A stretch of DNA of 64,000 nucleotides from Paenibacillus sp. FSL H7-0357 (GCF_000758525.1 NZ_CP009241.1:5270001-5334000), one strand, 5' to 3'. Shown: positions 43,940-54,288, counted from the stretch's first letter. The notes: a model not told the origin generated them from the sequence alone. Translations and numbers: made by a program.

Positions 43940-44021
43940 CTATGTGCTGAATTTCATGAACTCCATTTTTTATTCCGCTCAGCCCTTTGGCATAAAGCCA
44001 ATAACCTCATTGCCTCCTTTA

Positions 44022-46382
44022 TTATTGTGCACTGATGGTATCTACAATAGACATCTCGCGGATGCGTTTTACTGGGCCTCGTACAGCTAAGACAACGGAG
44101 AAAAGGACGATTGCTATTATGATGGAAATTTCTGCAAATGGAATACTCCATTGTTCACCCCAGTGAAAGGTTACCAGCCTTGCGTACAGAAACTTATTCA
44201 GCATTAACCCGACAACGCTGCCGCAGATACTTCCTGTGATTGCATAGGTTGAAGCCTCAGCAATAATCATTTTTATTAGCTGCCGATTACTTAGACCGAT
44301 GGCACGAAATGCGCCATATTGTTTCATGCGAGACGAAACGCTCATTGCAAGACTGTTTACGATATTGAATATGGTAATCAAAGCAATCAAAGCCATAAAC
44401 CCATAGATAAACAATCCAAAGGAGTAATAAGTGCCTATTACGCTGCGATTGCCTGAGCGTTCATCAGAGAAGATAACCTCTGTACCAACTAATTTATGAA
44501 TTTCATCGATGTCAGCTTCCGTCGCGTTCTTAGACAACTGCAAGTCTATAATCGTATAATCCGTTTGGCCGGTCAGCTGCCGAAAAGCGTTCTCAGAACA
44601 GATAATCGTTCCAACATCAGGGGCATTGTTAAAAGGACTGGAAGAAAGTGAGCCCACAATTTTTATATTCGCAGAATGATTTTCTGTGTGTAACGTCACC
44701 GTATCTCCAACTTTCACGGTATTCTGCTGTTCAAAAACAATCAGTCCGGTATTGTTCTCGTTTTGAACGGTATCCAAAGAACCCTCCAGCAAATAGTCCT
44801 TTGCCCACTCAAATTGGTTCTTTTCATAAGAAATCAGATCAACCTTTTTTTCTTCCCCGTTTACTGTAACTAGCACGTCATAGGCAAACATTCGTCCGTA
44901 TGCTCGTTTGATCGCCGGATTTTCCTGGAATTTTTCTAACAAGGTGTTGCTGATCGAACCAGTATTGTCAGTGCTGATAATAGATAAATCCGGTGTCCAC
45001 GGCTTCAACGGTGTAAGTGTATGGTGCATAAAGTCAATCGTGACTGAAAAGGCGAGAAAAAGAATGATACTCAGGGAAAAGGAACCTGCCATCAAAACAA
45101 AATTCTTTTTGCTTGCTTTTGCATGATGGAAACCAAGGGCGGTATCAATTTTAATAAATGTAGTATTAGCGGCTTTGCGCACAGGCTGTAAAAAATTTGC
45201 ATTCCCTGATACAGCTGCTAACGGGGAAACGCTGGATGCTCTTTTTGCTGGGGAACGAGCAGCCAGAAGAACCGTCAGGATGCCTACACAGATACCGGCC
45301 ACGATACTTGGTAAGCTTATGCCAAAGGCTGGCATCTCGGCAAAATATTCCGGACTGAGAAAACGAAGTAAGGCGCACAAGATCCAAATGACAACGGCTC
45401 CTGTTGAAATGCCAAGCGGAATTGCGAATTTACACCAGCCGAGGGCTTCCTTGCGGACGAATCGCATCACCTGCTTTGGTGTCGCACCGATACAGCGCAT
45501 CATTCCAAAAAATTCTGTACGCTGTGCGACATTGCTGTTGAGACTGCTTGCAATCATCATAATGCCTGCCAGTAAAACTAATAAAAACAAAACAGCAGCG
45601 GAGCTATAGATTTGCATCATAAAAGAATTCCCGCTTTGACCAAGTAAGCCCAGCAGTTTCGTGTTTTCCGAAACCTGTTCGTCTGAAAGTCCAAACTGAG
45701 ACTTCATATCGGCAATCGTATTGCGTATATTGCTATGAGTAGAAAACTGCACACAAAAGACACTGTTATAATCGGCTGGTTTACCATTCGTGACTCCGGG
45801 ATACAGGGAACGAAACGCCTTGGTAGTCAAGCTAACCGCATAGGAATCTTCTTTCATTGTTTTAGATGCATTTTTTATAAAGCCGGAGATCGTAAATCTA
45901 TAACTTGCTCCATCAGGCGCATTGACTGAAATGGCATCTCCGATTTGCAATCCAAGCATCGTCTTTGCATTTTCTGTTATCATGGCCTCATTGTCCTTTT
46001 GGGGAAATGTTCCATCCTGAATTTCATCCGTTTGCATTTCTGTTACAAAGCTTTCTTCGCTTCCAAAAACGACCACGTTTTTTCCCGATACAGTATAGCC
46101 CTGATCTCCCCTGAAGTTGAGGACACCATACCAAGAAGATGCAGTTACTTCCGGCCGTGCAGAAATTAGGTTTGCTTGTTCTTCGTTTATGTTTCGAACC
46201 ATTACATGCCAATTACCGTCCTCTATACGGGCCTGCATAATTTGGCTGCGTATAAACATATCAGCCATACCGAAAATAGCTGTAACTAAAAACACCGCTA
46301 AAACAATGCAGAATACAGACATTCTGTTCTGCCTTTTATGGACTTTGGCTGAGATGGGAACAAGGTCAAGATAACTTTTCAT
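44022..46382 (-). CDS. ABC transporter permease, FtsX type (module 2)
   Basis: A 786-residue permease with two FtsX domains. Helix 1 is about 24-44; a 200-residue extracellular domain follows; helices near 255-280, 310-340 and 355-375; then a second extracellular region (about 450-640) and three more helices, ending VKRIREMSIVDTISAQ. This topology fits exporters or mechanotransmission systems of the MacB/LolE type, often linked to antimicrobial peptide response. It overlaps its ATPase gene by 17 bases. Confidence 0.9.
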   Translation of the reverse strand: MKSYLDLVPISAKVHKRQNRMSVFCIVLAVFLVTAIFGMADMFIRSQIMQARIEDGNWHVMVRNINEEQANLISARPEVTASSWYGVLNFRGDQGYTVSGKNVVVFGSEESFVTEMQTDEIQDGTFPQKDNEAMITENAKTMLGLQIGDAISVNAPDGASYRFTISGFIKNASKTMKEDSYAVSLTTKAFRSLYPGVTNGKPADYNSVFCVQFSTHSNIRNTIADMKSQFGLSDEQVSENTKLLGLLGQSGNSFMMQIYSSAAVLFLLVLLAGIMMIASSLNSNVAQRTEFFGMMRCIGATPKQVMRFVRKEALGWCKFAIPLGISTGAVVIWILCALLRFLSPEYFAEMPAFGISLPSIVAGICVGILTVLLAARSPAKRASSVSPLAAVSGNANFLQPVRKAANTTFIKIDTALGFHHAKASKKNFVLMAGSFSLSIILFLAFSVTIDFMHHTLTPLKPWTPDLSIISTDNTGSISNTLLEKFQENPAIKRAYGRMFAYDVLVTVNGEEKKVDLISYEKNQFEWAKDYLLEGSLDTVQNENNTGLIVFEQQNTVKVGDTVTLHTENHSANIKIVGSLSSSPFNNAPDVGTIICSENAFRQLTGQTDYTIIDLQLSKNATEADIDEIHKLVGTEVIFSDERSGNRSVIGTYYSFGLFIYGFMALIALITIFNIVNSLAMSVSSRMKQYGAFRAIGLSNRQLIKMIIAEASTYAITGSICGSVVGLMLNKFLYARLVTFHWGEQWSIPFAEISIIIAIVLFSVVLAVRGPVKRIREMSIVDTISAQ

Positions 46383-47061
46383 TCTCTTTCCCTCCCAGAT
46401 CCGTCAGCACACCATCTGAAACACGCAGTACACGGTCTACTGAATTAGTCAGATTATTGTTATGTGTAATCATTAGAATTGTTTGTTGGTAGTGGCGTGA
46501 TGCCTTAACCAGTAAATCAATCACATCATGACTGTTTTTGCTGTCCAGATTTCCGGTGGGTTCATCAGCAAGAATCAATTTAGGTCTTGTAATCAGCGCC
46601 CGCCCAATTGCAACACGCTGCTGCTGTCCGCCGGATAATTGGCTTGGCAAGTGATGACGGCGCTCTTTCAGTCCTAAAACTTCTAAAATCTCATTCACTG
46701 CCGATTGCTCCGGCTTGCGGTAATCCAGAAGAATCGGAAACATAATATTTTGCTCCACAGTCAATTCTGCAACAAGCTGAAAAGACTGAAACACAAAGCC
46801 GATATTGCGCCGCCTGAAAATGGTGCGCTGTTCCTCTTTCATCAAAAACAAATCTTTGCCATCCATATAGATATTTCCTGAGGTAGGAGTATCCAAGGCT
46901 CCGATACAATTTAACAATGTACTTTTACCTGACCCGGATTCACCGACTACAGCCGCAAACTCTCCCTGCTCCAATGTAAAGGAAACATCCTTTAAGGCAT
47001 TCACCTGATTTTCACCTTTGCCGTAGGTTTTAGATATATGCTGTACTTTTAAAATTTCCAT
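46366..47061 (-). CDS. ABC transporter ATP-binding protein (module 2)
   Basis: A 231-residue MacB/LolD-type ATPase: Walker [10 protein letters not shown] (about 38-46), signature LSGGQQQR (about 142), Walker [14 protein letters not shown] (about 160), H-loop near ITHNNN. It follows the kinase gene by 64 bases and is coupled to the FtsX permease. The nearby two-component genes suggest induction by the transporter substrate. Confidence 0.94.
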   Translation of the reverse strand: MEILKVQHISKTYGKGENQVNALKDVSFTLEQGEFAAVVGESGSGKSTLLNCIGALDTPTSGNIYMDGKDLFLMKEEQRTIFRRRNIGFVFQSFQLVAELTVEQNIMFPILLDYRKPEQSAVNEILEVLGLKERRHHLPSQLSGGQQQRVAIGRALITRPKLILADEPTGNLDSKNSHDVIDLLVKASRHYQQTILMITHNNNLTNSVDRVLRVSDGVLTDLGGKENEKLS

Positions 47062-47125
47062 ATTTCAAGTACCTCCTTTCCTGAAAAGAATAACAGGCTC
47101 ACCTTACAATCGGGTGAATAACAGC

Positions 47126-48355
47126 TTACGATTCCGTAAGGAAAGAAAGGATAAAAGTAGTTCCCTCATGCAAAGTGCTTTGAACAGAGATAATGCCGCC
47201 CTGTCCCTCAACAATGGATTTTGTCAGTGACAGCCCTAATCCAACTCCCTGCGTGTCCAAAGATTTTTTACTGCGGTAAAAGCGCTTGAAGATATGATGT
47301 AAATCCTCCGGAGGAATCCCCGAACCATTATCGGATATCAATATGCGGAGCATGGCAGGGGTTCGGTTCCAAGAAATATGGATTTCTCCTCCAGAATCCG
47401 TATGATCCAAAGCGTTTTTCACGATATTCCCAATCGCTTCGCTCGTCCATTGCTTATCACAAATGATCGTTTCTTCCGAGGATTCGTCTATAATAATTTC
47501 TTTTCCCTCACTGGATGCCCGTGTTGTTAATTCACCGATAGCCTGTAAAACCAATTCTGATATACGACAGCTTTCCTTTTCAAAGACAATACTGCCGGCG
47601 TCTAAGCGGGTAATTTTCAGCATGGCTTGAATAAGCTGTTGCATACGCTTTAGCGCCAACCCTGTCTTTTCAGAATACTCTATGACAGTTTTAATATGAT
47701 CGGGTTCATCGGAAATGATTTCGTGATACATGGTAAGAGCGGCAAGTGGTGTTTTCAGCTGATGCGATATATCTGAAATTGTATTTTTCAAAAATTTTTT
47801 TGCTTTCTGCCCAGCTTCATTTTTCGACTGTAATGTCGTAGCAAGTTGGTCTAAAGAAGCAAAGAGACGGTAGAGCGTCCCCTCACTCATTTGAGGCATG
47901 CGGCAAGAAAAATCCCCCTCAGTAAAGCGGGTAATCACCTTTGCCGCTCGCTGATAAAGCTGCTCCCTTTTCCATAAGAAAATAAATGTCCCACCAAAAA
48001 GCAATATAGATAGAAACGCTCCTACAGGCAGCATGAAATACCCTGATATCCGCTGAAACTCAGCAATAAAGGGTAAAAATCTTATAGAGGTATGTTCTGT
48101 TATACCAATACTAACAAGCAAAGCCGTTCCCTCTTGGCTACTGACGGTATTTGTAACTGCCTTGGCAATCACACCTTTCGAAATGCCCTGTTCTAAAAGA
48201 GAAGTTACAATAGCTTTATCATGTGATAAGAATAAATTCTGTATGGCCTTTTCCTGTACTGCGTTTAATCCCATGCTGGAAAGAAAAATCAGCAAAGAAA
48301 AAGAAAAAAGAAAGATAATATAATATTTTATTTGGTTGTCACGAAAAAGGTTCAT
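47126..48355 (-). CDS. Sensor histidine kinase (module 2)
   Basis: A 409-residue kinase. Helix 1 (about 13-33), an extracellular loop of about 85 residues, helix 2 (about 112-132), HAMP-like region, H-box ISDISHQLKTPLAAL, and HATPase with ISDNGSGIPPEDL and GVGLGLSLTKSIVEGQGG. ATG 48355 follows GAGGTATC and overlaps the regulator stop. Unlike BceS-type kinases it has a sizeable sensor loop. Confidence 0.93.
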   Translation of the reverse strand: MNLFRDNQIKYYIIFLFSFSLLIFLSSMGLNAVQEKAIQNLFLSHDKAIVTSLLEQGISKGVIAKAVTNTVSSQEGTALLVSIGITEHTSIRFLPFIAEFQRISGYFMLPVGAFLSILLFGGTFIFLWKREQLYQRAAKVITRFTEGDFSCRMPQMSEGTLYRLFASLDQLATTLQSKNEAGQKAKKFLKNTISDISHQLKTPLAALTMYHEIISDEPDHIKTVIEYSEKTGLALKRMQQLIQAMLKITRLDAGSIVFEKESCRISELVLQAIGELTTRASSEGKEIIIDESSEETIICDKQWTSEAIGNIVKNALDHTDSGGEIHISWNRTPAMLRILISDNGSGIPPEDLHHIFKRFYRSKKSLDTQGVGLGLSLTKSIVEGQGGIISVQSTLHEGTTFILSFLTES

Positions 48356-49053
48356 ACAGATACCTCGTTCCATTGATAGCCGAATCCACGAATCGTTATT
48401 AAATGCTCAGGGTGAGATGGATCAACCTCAATTTTTTCACGAAGCCGCCGTACATAAACGGAAAGCGTATTATCGTCCACAAAGTCCCCTGAACTGTCCC
48501 ATAGCTCATTCAAAATATTGTTGCGAGTTGTTACCCTGTTAGCATTTCTTATTAACAAGCATATCAGACGGTATTCTACACTTGTTAAATCCAGAGTTCT
48601 TCCTTTCAACTGAACACGGCTTCCCAAAAAATCGATTGAAACATCGCCACACTCGATAACAGCATGATTATTTTGGTTTAATACGCTGGTTCGACGCAAT
48701 AATGCCCGAATTCGGGAACATAATTCACCTAGCTTAAACGGCTTTGTTACATAATCATCCCCGCCACTGTCCAGACCCCGAATGACATTCACTTCTTCAT
48801 CAGAGGCGGTTAGAAATATAATAGGAATCTGATTTCCTTGTTTCCGCACTTTTTCACAAATTTCAAAGCCTGTTCCGTCAGGCAAAGTTACATCAAAAAT
48901 CAATAAATCATATGTATTGATCTTGGGCAGGAGGCTTATAGTTTCTTTTTTGGTACGGACGATATCAACTTCAAAGCCGTTACGTTTTAAAGAGTACTTC
49001 AATCCATCCACTAAGCTAATATCATCTTCTAAAAGTAAAATTTTGTTATTCAT
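48352..49053 (-). CDS. OmpR-family response regulator (module 2)
   Basis: A 233-residue regulator with receiver domain (phospho-Asp in LLIFDVTLPDGTG, about residue 52; YVTKPFKLGEL) and a winged-helix C-terminal DNA-binding domain (TSVEYRLICLLIRNANRV, RGFGYQW). ATG 49053 (MNNKILL) follows GAGGAGGAG; the longer frame is discarded. First gene of module 2, order regulator-kinase-ATPase-permease. Confidence 0.94.
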   Translation of the reverse strand: MNNKILLLEDDISLVDGLKYSLKRNGFEVDIVRTKKETISLLPKINTYDLLIFDVTLPDGTGFEICEKVRKQGNQIPIIFLTASDEEVNVIRGLDSGGDDYVTKPFKLGELCSRIRALLRRTSVLNQNNHAVIECGDVSIDFLGSRVQLKGRTLDLTSVEYRLICLLIRNANRVTTRNNILNELWDSSGDFVDDNTLSVYVRRLREKIEVDPSHPEHLITIRGFGYQWNEVSV

Positions 49054-49283
49054 TACTCCTCCTCTTACCGTCATAACTGAGATCGAACTTTTGCTACTCC
49101 TCCGGTGATTCTTCCCGATCAGTTTATTTAGTGTTGGAATTAAATAGGAGTTGAAAAACGCGCGAGAAACAGGCATGGCGACAGTTGTGGAAATGTTTGT
49201 CTTTCACAAACTCTACAACACTTTCTGCGGAGGCGCTAGTTTTATTGAGTGAATAAATCTTATTAGGAAAGGGGTAGCAGCTT

Positions 49284-49370
49284 ATGGAAAACATGAAGGC
49301 GGTTCATGCCGGACATGTCTGTCCTCTGAATTCGAATGTATGGCTATTTGCAGTTTTTAATCGCACCTAA
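49284..49370 (+). CDS. Possible 28-residue peptide between the two ABC modules
   Basis: A plus-strand frame starts at ATG 49284 with AGGAAAGGGG about 10 bases before it and ends at 49370. The peptide has one Cys (HAGHVCPLNSN) and a hydrophobic C-terminal part (VWLFAVF). It overlaps the end of the convergent ATPase gene by four bases. No family is recognised and chance cannot be excluded. Confidence 0.25.
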   Translation: MENMKAVHAGHVCPLNSNVWLFAVFNRT

Positions 49371-50125
49371 ATACCCACAGCCGCCATCCCAGCGAGTACC
49401 TTTTCCCCTCTCGCCTCCATATCCCTGCCGCTGAACTTTTGTAGCGGCAGTTCGGAAACGATATTCCCATCCTTCGTAAACAGAACCCTGTCAGCCCTGA
49501 CCGCGACTTTCGCGTCGTGGGTCACAAGCAATATGGCTGTGCCCTCTTTGTTGATGTCCACCAGCAGCCCCATGATTTCCTCCGCCGACTTTGAGTTGAT
49601 CGCGCCGGTCGGCTCGTCGGCAAAGAGAATCTCCGGTGCATTCATCAAGGCGCGGCAGATACCGGCCCGCTGGAGCTGGCCGCCCGAAACCTCCGTGGTA
49701 TCCCTGCTTTCAAGCCCGGCAATCCCTGTTTTCTTCATCAGGGCTTTCGCCTTTTGCGTGAGTTTCGCTATATCCTTTTTGCCCTCATGCGCGGCGGGGA
49801 GGATGATATTATCCAAAAGATTCAAGTTTTTCAGCATAGTGGGCTGCTGAAAGACAAAGCCCATTTTTGTCCGGCGAACATCCGCAAGCGCGTTTTCGCG
49901 GAGTTTAGATAGTTCGGTATCGCCAAATTTCACCGCCCCTCCTGTAATCTCGTCCATGCCACTGAGCGCGAACAGCAGTGTGGATTTCCCCGAACCCGAC
50001 GGCCCCATCACGGCAACAAACTCGCCTTTTGCTATTTCCACGTTTACTCCGTTCAGCACCTTTACCTGCTCCTTTCCCTTGCCAAAGGTTTTCACGATGT
50101 TTTTCCCTGTAATGATGTTATTCAT
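49367..50125 (-). CDS. ABC transporter ATP-binding protein (module 1)
   Basis: A 252-residue MacB/SalX-type ATPase: Walker A GPSGSGKST (about 41-49), signature VSGGQLQR, Walker B ILFADEPTGAINS (Ile-Asn in place of the usual Leu-Asp after the Gly-Ala), H-loop VTHDAKVA. It starts four bases after its permease gene. The C-terminus has an extra 25 residues (QKFSGRDMEARGEKVLA). Confidence 0.93.
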   Translation of the reverse strand: MNNIITGKNIVKTFGKGKEQVKVLNGVNVEIAKGEFVAVMGPSGSGKSTLLFALSGMDEITGGAVKFGDTELSKLRENALADVRRTKMGFVFQQPTMLKNLNLLDNIILPAAHEGKKDIAKLTQKAKALMKKTGIAGLESRDTTEVSGGQLQRAGICRALMNAPEILFADEPTGAINSKSAEEIMGLLVDINKEGTAILLVTHDAKVAVRADRVLFTKDGNIVSELPLQKFSGRDMEARGEKVLAGMAAVGI

Positions 50126-50129
50126 AGTG

Positions 50130-52460
50130 TTAAGCCTCCTTAATATGTTCGGAAATTTTTAATGCCTGGATGCCGGAAACGCCCAGCATGGTGGCGGCGA
50201 CAACGCAACCCGTAATCAGCAGAGGCGAAACGAGGTAGACAAACCACGGGTTTACCGCAAAATGGAAGGTTGTTGCACCAAAGGAAGAAACGATTGCTAC
50301 GCCGACAAGCTCTCCCAGCGTGTTCGCCAGAATCGTGCCGATGATTACGGCAAGTAGAAGCACAGTGATGGAGCGCGTAAGATACTGCCCGCGAATATCC
50401 GCACCGGTGAAGCCCATTGATTTCAGTATGGCGATAGGATAACGGTCTTTCGCCACCAGCATTTTCATAAACAGCACCGTGACCAGTAGTGTGAGCAGGA
50501 CGGTTGCCCCGATAGCGACAGCGGAAGCCATTTTGATGGCGTCCCGTATAGAGCCGAGCATCTGCCCAATGCTTTCGTCGATACCGGTAACCTTGGCGAA
50601 AGGGAACTGTTCCCTGTACTGTGAAATTGCCGCCTTTACACTCTGGCGGTCACGGAACGTGACCGCCAGACCGACGCTCAAAACATCTCCGTTATTTGCC
50701 TCAAAACTGGCTTGCGCCGTTCGGCCACCGTTGGTGACATCAGAGTAAATCCCACAGACTGTCAGGTGCTTTTCCGCGCCGTCAACGATTAAAATGATTT
50801 CATCCCCAACTGTTTTTTCAAGGTCTTTGGCATTGAGGACGGAGAGAGCGAGTTCCGATTCCGATTGCGGCGCACGGCCCTTGGAGTAGGTGATAGGAAA
50901 GGCGGAATAGTCACCAAATGCCACCCGCAGCTTCTCCATCGTTCCGTCGTCCGCTTTCCGGTCTAACATCATGCCGGTGAACAAAGCATACTTTTCAACA
51001 TTCTTATCCTCCGCCAGCACATCAGCAACTTCCGCCGCCTTTCCCAGAACGTCCTCCACCTGTGTCCGCATCACCCCGATATTAACGTCGGAAATTCCCA
51101 TGCCCATGTAGGTGATGAAGTTTTCCGCAGAAATGGTGCTGCTGATATTTTGCGGCACAATCATAATGAATGAGGAAATGACCAGCACCATCAGCATGGT
51201 GAGATACAGCTTTTTCCGGGAAAGAACATCCTTGATTCCAAGAAAGATATTCCGGGAAAAGAGCCTGTTATTACTCAGCCGGAAATTTCTGGCCGATCTC
51301 GATTTTTCCTGCGACGCGCCGAACCGCACCGCCTGCGCCGCAGATATTTTACGGAAGCGCCGCAACATGCCGTTCACATACAGCATGACAACCCCGCAGA
51401 TTACCGTCGCCCCCAAAAGTCCGCAGAGCAAGCCGGGTAACGGGCTGCCGCTTTCGCCCATGTACAGGCGGATGTTTTGCATGAAAGGCGTTTGGAGCGG
51501 CAGGGAGGCCAGAAAGCCCAGCGCGCAGGCCGCCCCCGCGATAGCGCCGTATTTCGCAAGGTAGAGCTTTTTAATCTGCGATACCCGCATCCCAACGGCC
51601 TTCAGTACGCCTATTTCCTTATAATCCTCTTCGATTTTAGCCAGTAGCGTAAAGCGGATGCACAAAAACGCCACGATGATGACAAGGACGCCTATCAACA
51701 CCAGCACGGCAATCATGATGCCGTCCGTAATGCCGTTTATCATCTTCACTTGAGTGTAAGTGATAGCGGGCGGACCGTTTGCCGGAAGCCCCGCATCGAG
51801 ATAGGTTGCCTCGAAAGCCGGGAAGGAAACGTCCTCTGCCAGCCGGAACTCAATAAGGTTTTCTAACTGTCCGAACTCACGGACTCTTTCAAAATCCGCT
51901 TGGCTCACAAGGAACCGCTTGGAGCTTACCATCGCCGCGTTCATGATAGAATCCCGTAAAAACCCCGCGACGGTAAAGGAAATGCCGTGGATTGTCACCG
52001 TATCGCCAAGTGCCGCGTTTCCTTCCTGCATGTAATAGATGGGGACATAGATTTCGCCGTCGGCGGGATGGATGACTTCGCCGTTTAAGTTAAGCAGGAA
52101 GTCGAATTTCTCGCCCTGCACTGAAAGGCCGTTGTCCTGTATGCTTCCGGCAAGGGAATCGTCCCCGATGATAATGTCCGCGCCCTCGATGTTGAGGAAC
52201 TCCAACACCTGATAATCCTCTACGTTGTCATTAGCATCCGCGAAGCTCCGTAACTGTTCCAAATCTACGTCGCCTGTGTGCATCTGCATGAAATGAGGCG
52301 ACTTTGCCGAAAGAAGCATATTGTCGATACCGCCGAACAGGTTTACTGTCAGCGATGCGGCCAAAGCGGTCAGCATGGCGGCAACGAGGATAAACGCCGT
52401 AATCGTCGCGGTAACCAGCTTACTTTTGCGTATATCGTTTTTGATAATTTTTTGATACAT
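50130..52460 (-). CDS. ABC transporter permease, FtsX type (module 1)
   Basis: A 776-residue permease of the same architecture as the module-2 protein: one N-terminal helix, an extracellular domain of about 200 residues, three helices near 235-360, a second helix near 415 and extracellular domain, then three C-terminal helices. VLKAVGMRVSQIKKLYL and ILKSMGFTGADIRGQYL are the two FtsX coupling segments. Sequence similarity to the other module is low by eye. It begins three bases after the kinase stop. Confidence 0.9.
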   Translation of the reverse strand: MYQKIIKNDIRKSKLVTATITAFILVAAMLTALAASLTVNLFGGIDNMLLSAKSPHFMQMHTGDVDLEQLRSFADANDNVEDYQVLEFLNIEGADIIIGDDSLAGSIQDNGLSVQGEKFDFLLNLNGEVIHPADGEIYVPIYYMQEGNAALGDTVTIHGISFTVAGFLRDSIMNAAMVSSKRFLVSQADFERVREFGQLENLIEFRLAEDVSFPAFEATYLDAGLPANGPPAITYTQVKMINGITDGIMIAVLVLIGVLVIIVAFLCIRFTLLAKIEEDYKEIGVLKAVGMRVSQIKKLYLAKYGAIAGAACALGFLASLPLQTPFMQNIRLYMGESGSPLPGLLCGLLGATVICGVVMLYVNGMLRRFRKISAAQAVRFGASQEKSRSARNFRLSNNRLFSRNIFLGIKDVLSRKKLYLTMLMVLVISSFIMIVPQNISSTISAENFITYMGMGISDVNIGVMRTQVEDVLGKAAEVADVLAEDKNVEKYALFTGMMLDRKADDGTMEKLRVAFGDYSAFPITYSKGRAPQSESELALSVLNAKDLEKTVGDEIILIVDGAEKHLTVCGIYSDVTNGGRTAQASFEANNGDVLSVGLAVTFRDRQSVKAAISQYREQFPFAKVTGIDESIGQMLGSIRDAIKMASAVAIGATVLLTLLVTVLFMKMLVAKDRYPIAILKSMGFTGADIRGQYLTRSITVLLLAVIIGTILANTLGELVGVAIVSSFGATTFHFAVNPWFVYLVSPLLITGCVVAATMLGVSGIQALKISEHIKEA

Positions 52461-52462
52461 AT

Positions 52463-53605
52463 TTATCCCTCCGTCTTTCTGTGTCCTGAAACTTTTGGAA
52501 ATCTCAGGACAAACATCTTTGTATAAGGAGAGGGTGCGTCCAATACGAAAACCTCGCCGGAATGCTGTTCTATCACCTTTTTCACAATGGCAAGCCCAAG
52601 TCCTGTTCCACTGCTGTTACTTCTTGAATCACTGCCGGAAACAAAAGGCTCGAACAGATTCCCGGCGATGGCCTCCGGGATAGCCGCTCCGTTATCGGCA
52701 ATTTGTAACTCAATACAGCCGGGTTCATCCGTCAGCCCCACGGACAATAGGCTGCCCACCGGGTTATGGCGGATTGCGTTTGTCAGCAGATTGCCAATAG
52801 CGCGGTTGGTTTCCAACGAATCCGCCATGTAAAATACTGGCTTGTCTGGCAACCGCAGCTCCAATTTCATTTGCCTGCTTTCGATTTCACCAAACAAAGT
52901 GGCGCAAGATACGCGAAGCAGCTCTACAAGGTCAACCTTCGCAAAATTCATCCGGTATTGCGGCGTACCCAGCTTGGAATAGGAAAGCAACTGGTCAATC
53001 AATTGGTTCATCTGCCCGGATTTCGCTTTAATCGCCAGATGGTATTCCCGCTGTTTGTCCGGCTCCTCCACCATACCGCTTGCCAAGGCTTGCGCGTATC
53101 CGGAAATCGTTGTCATGGGGGTTTTCAAGTCATGGGCAATGTGCGAGAAAAGCCGCATCCTCTCATTTTCCATTGTCATTCGCTTTTCTTCGGAGTCTTT
53201 CAGCTTTCGTGCCATAAAATTGAAAGCATCCCGCATTTCCCCAAATTCCGTTTCTGTTTCAAAGTCCAGCGTAGTGTCTAAATGACCGGCCGTAACCTCC
53301 TTGAAACCTTCTTCCATTTTCTGTACAGGCTCCATGATTTTCCTGTTGATTCCGCGCCCAAAAAGGACAATCCCAATAAAATATATCGCAACTGTGATAA
53401 GATTCCAGATAACTGAAAGCGTGATTTGAAGGGTTTCCGTCCCCTCGGCCAGAGGGGACGACGCCAGTTCCGAGAAGTTCATCCCGTTATTCAATGTAAA
53501 CAGACTGAATAAAAACTCCAATACCAGAAGCGTCAGTGCAATTCCGATGGTATAGCCTATGAATCTGCGCATGATGACACTTTTGAAACTACGCTTTTTC
53601 TTCAT
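52463..53605 (-). CDS. Sensor histidine kinase (module 1)
   Basis: A 380-residue kinase with two helices (about 14-34 and 62-83) enclosing a short loop of about 27 residues, HAMP (PVQKMEEGFKEV), H-box FSHIAHDLKTPMTTI and HATPase with IADNGAAIPEAI and GTGLGLAIVKKVIEQHSG. The short loop suggests sensing in or near the membrane, perhaps through its ABC partner. Overlaps the regulator gene by four bases. Confidence 0.92.
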   Translation of the reverse strand: MKKKRSFKSVIMRRFIGYTIGIALTLLVLEFLFSLFTLNNGMNFSELASSPLAEGTETLQITLSVIWNLITVAIYFIGIVLFGRGINRKIMEPVQKMEEGFKEVTAGHLDTTLDFETETEFGEMRDAFNFMARKLKDSEEKRMTMENERMRLFSHIAHDLKTPMTTISGYAQALASGMVEEPDKQREYHLAIKAKSGQMNQLIDQLLSYSKLGTPQYRMNFAKVDLVELLRVSCATLFGEIESRQMKLELRLPDKPVFYMADSLETNRAIGNLLTNAIRHNPVGSLLSVGLTDEPGCIELQIADNGAAIPEAIAGNLFEPFVSGSDSRSNSSGTGLGLAIVKKVIEQHSGEVFVLDAPSPYTKMFVLRFPKVSGHRKTEG

Positions 53606-54288
53606 GTACGCACCTCCAGACGATACCCTAATCCCCGGACGGTTCCGATGGATACCGCACCGTCACCAGGAAGTTTGCCGCGCAGCTTGCTGATGGCGAC
53701 CATCACCGTATTGTCGTCCACGATGGCTGCCTCCTGCCATGCAGCTTCATAAATCTGCTGTTTGGTGTATACGCGTCCGGGACTTTGCATAAATAGCTTC
53801 ATCATGTTAAATTCCGTGGCGGTAAGAGGGATTGTCCCGCTGCCAAAGCTAAGTGTGCAAGCGGAAACATCCATACACAGTTCGCCTGCCGTCAGTAAAG
53901 CCGCTTCGGAATCCGCCGCACCTCCGTCATAGCGTCGTAATTGAGCTTTGATTCGGGCTGTGACCTCCAAAGGGTCAAAAGGCTTTGTAACATAATCGTC
54001 CGCACCAAGGTCAAGCCCCAATATTTTCTCATGATTTTCCGTTTTAGCGCTCACGATAATAATGGGAAGATTGCTGCGTTCTCTCAAACCTTTGATAAGC
54101 TGATAACCGTCAAGCTCCGGCATCATAATGTCGATGACAGCCAAATCAATCCGTGCGGACGCAGCCTGTTTAAGCGCCTCCAATCCATTTTCAGCCTGTA
54201 TCACGGAATAGCCGTCCTTTTCTATATACAACCGCAGAAGCTCACGAATTTCCTTCTCGTCATCTACAATCAGAATAGTTTTGTTCAT
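53602..54288 (-). CDS. OmpR-family response regulator (module 1)
   Basis: A 228-residue regulator: receiver with phospho-Asp in LAVIDIMMPELDG (about 52) and YVTKPFDPLE, then a winged-helix domain (TATEFNMMKLFMQSPGRVYT, GLGYRLEV). ATG 54288 (MNKTILI) follows GAGAGGTGA. First gene of module 1, order regulator-kinase-permease-ATPase. Confidence 0.94.
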   Translation of the reverse strand: MNKTILIVDDEKEIRELLRLYIEKDGYSVIQAENGLEALKQAASARIDLAVIDIMMPELDGYQLIKGLRERSNLPIIIVSAKTENHEKILGLDLGADDYVTKPFDPLEVTARIKAQLRRYDGGAADSEAALLTAGELCMDVSACTLSFGSGTIPLTATEFNMMKLFMQSPGRVYTKQQIYEAAWQEAAIVDDNTVMVAISKLRGKLPGDGAVSIGTVRGLGYRLEVRT

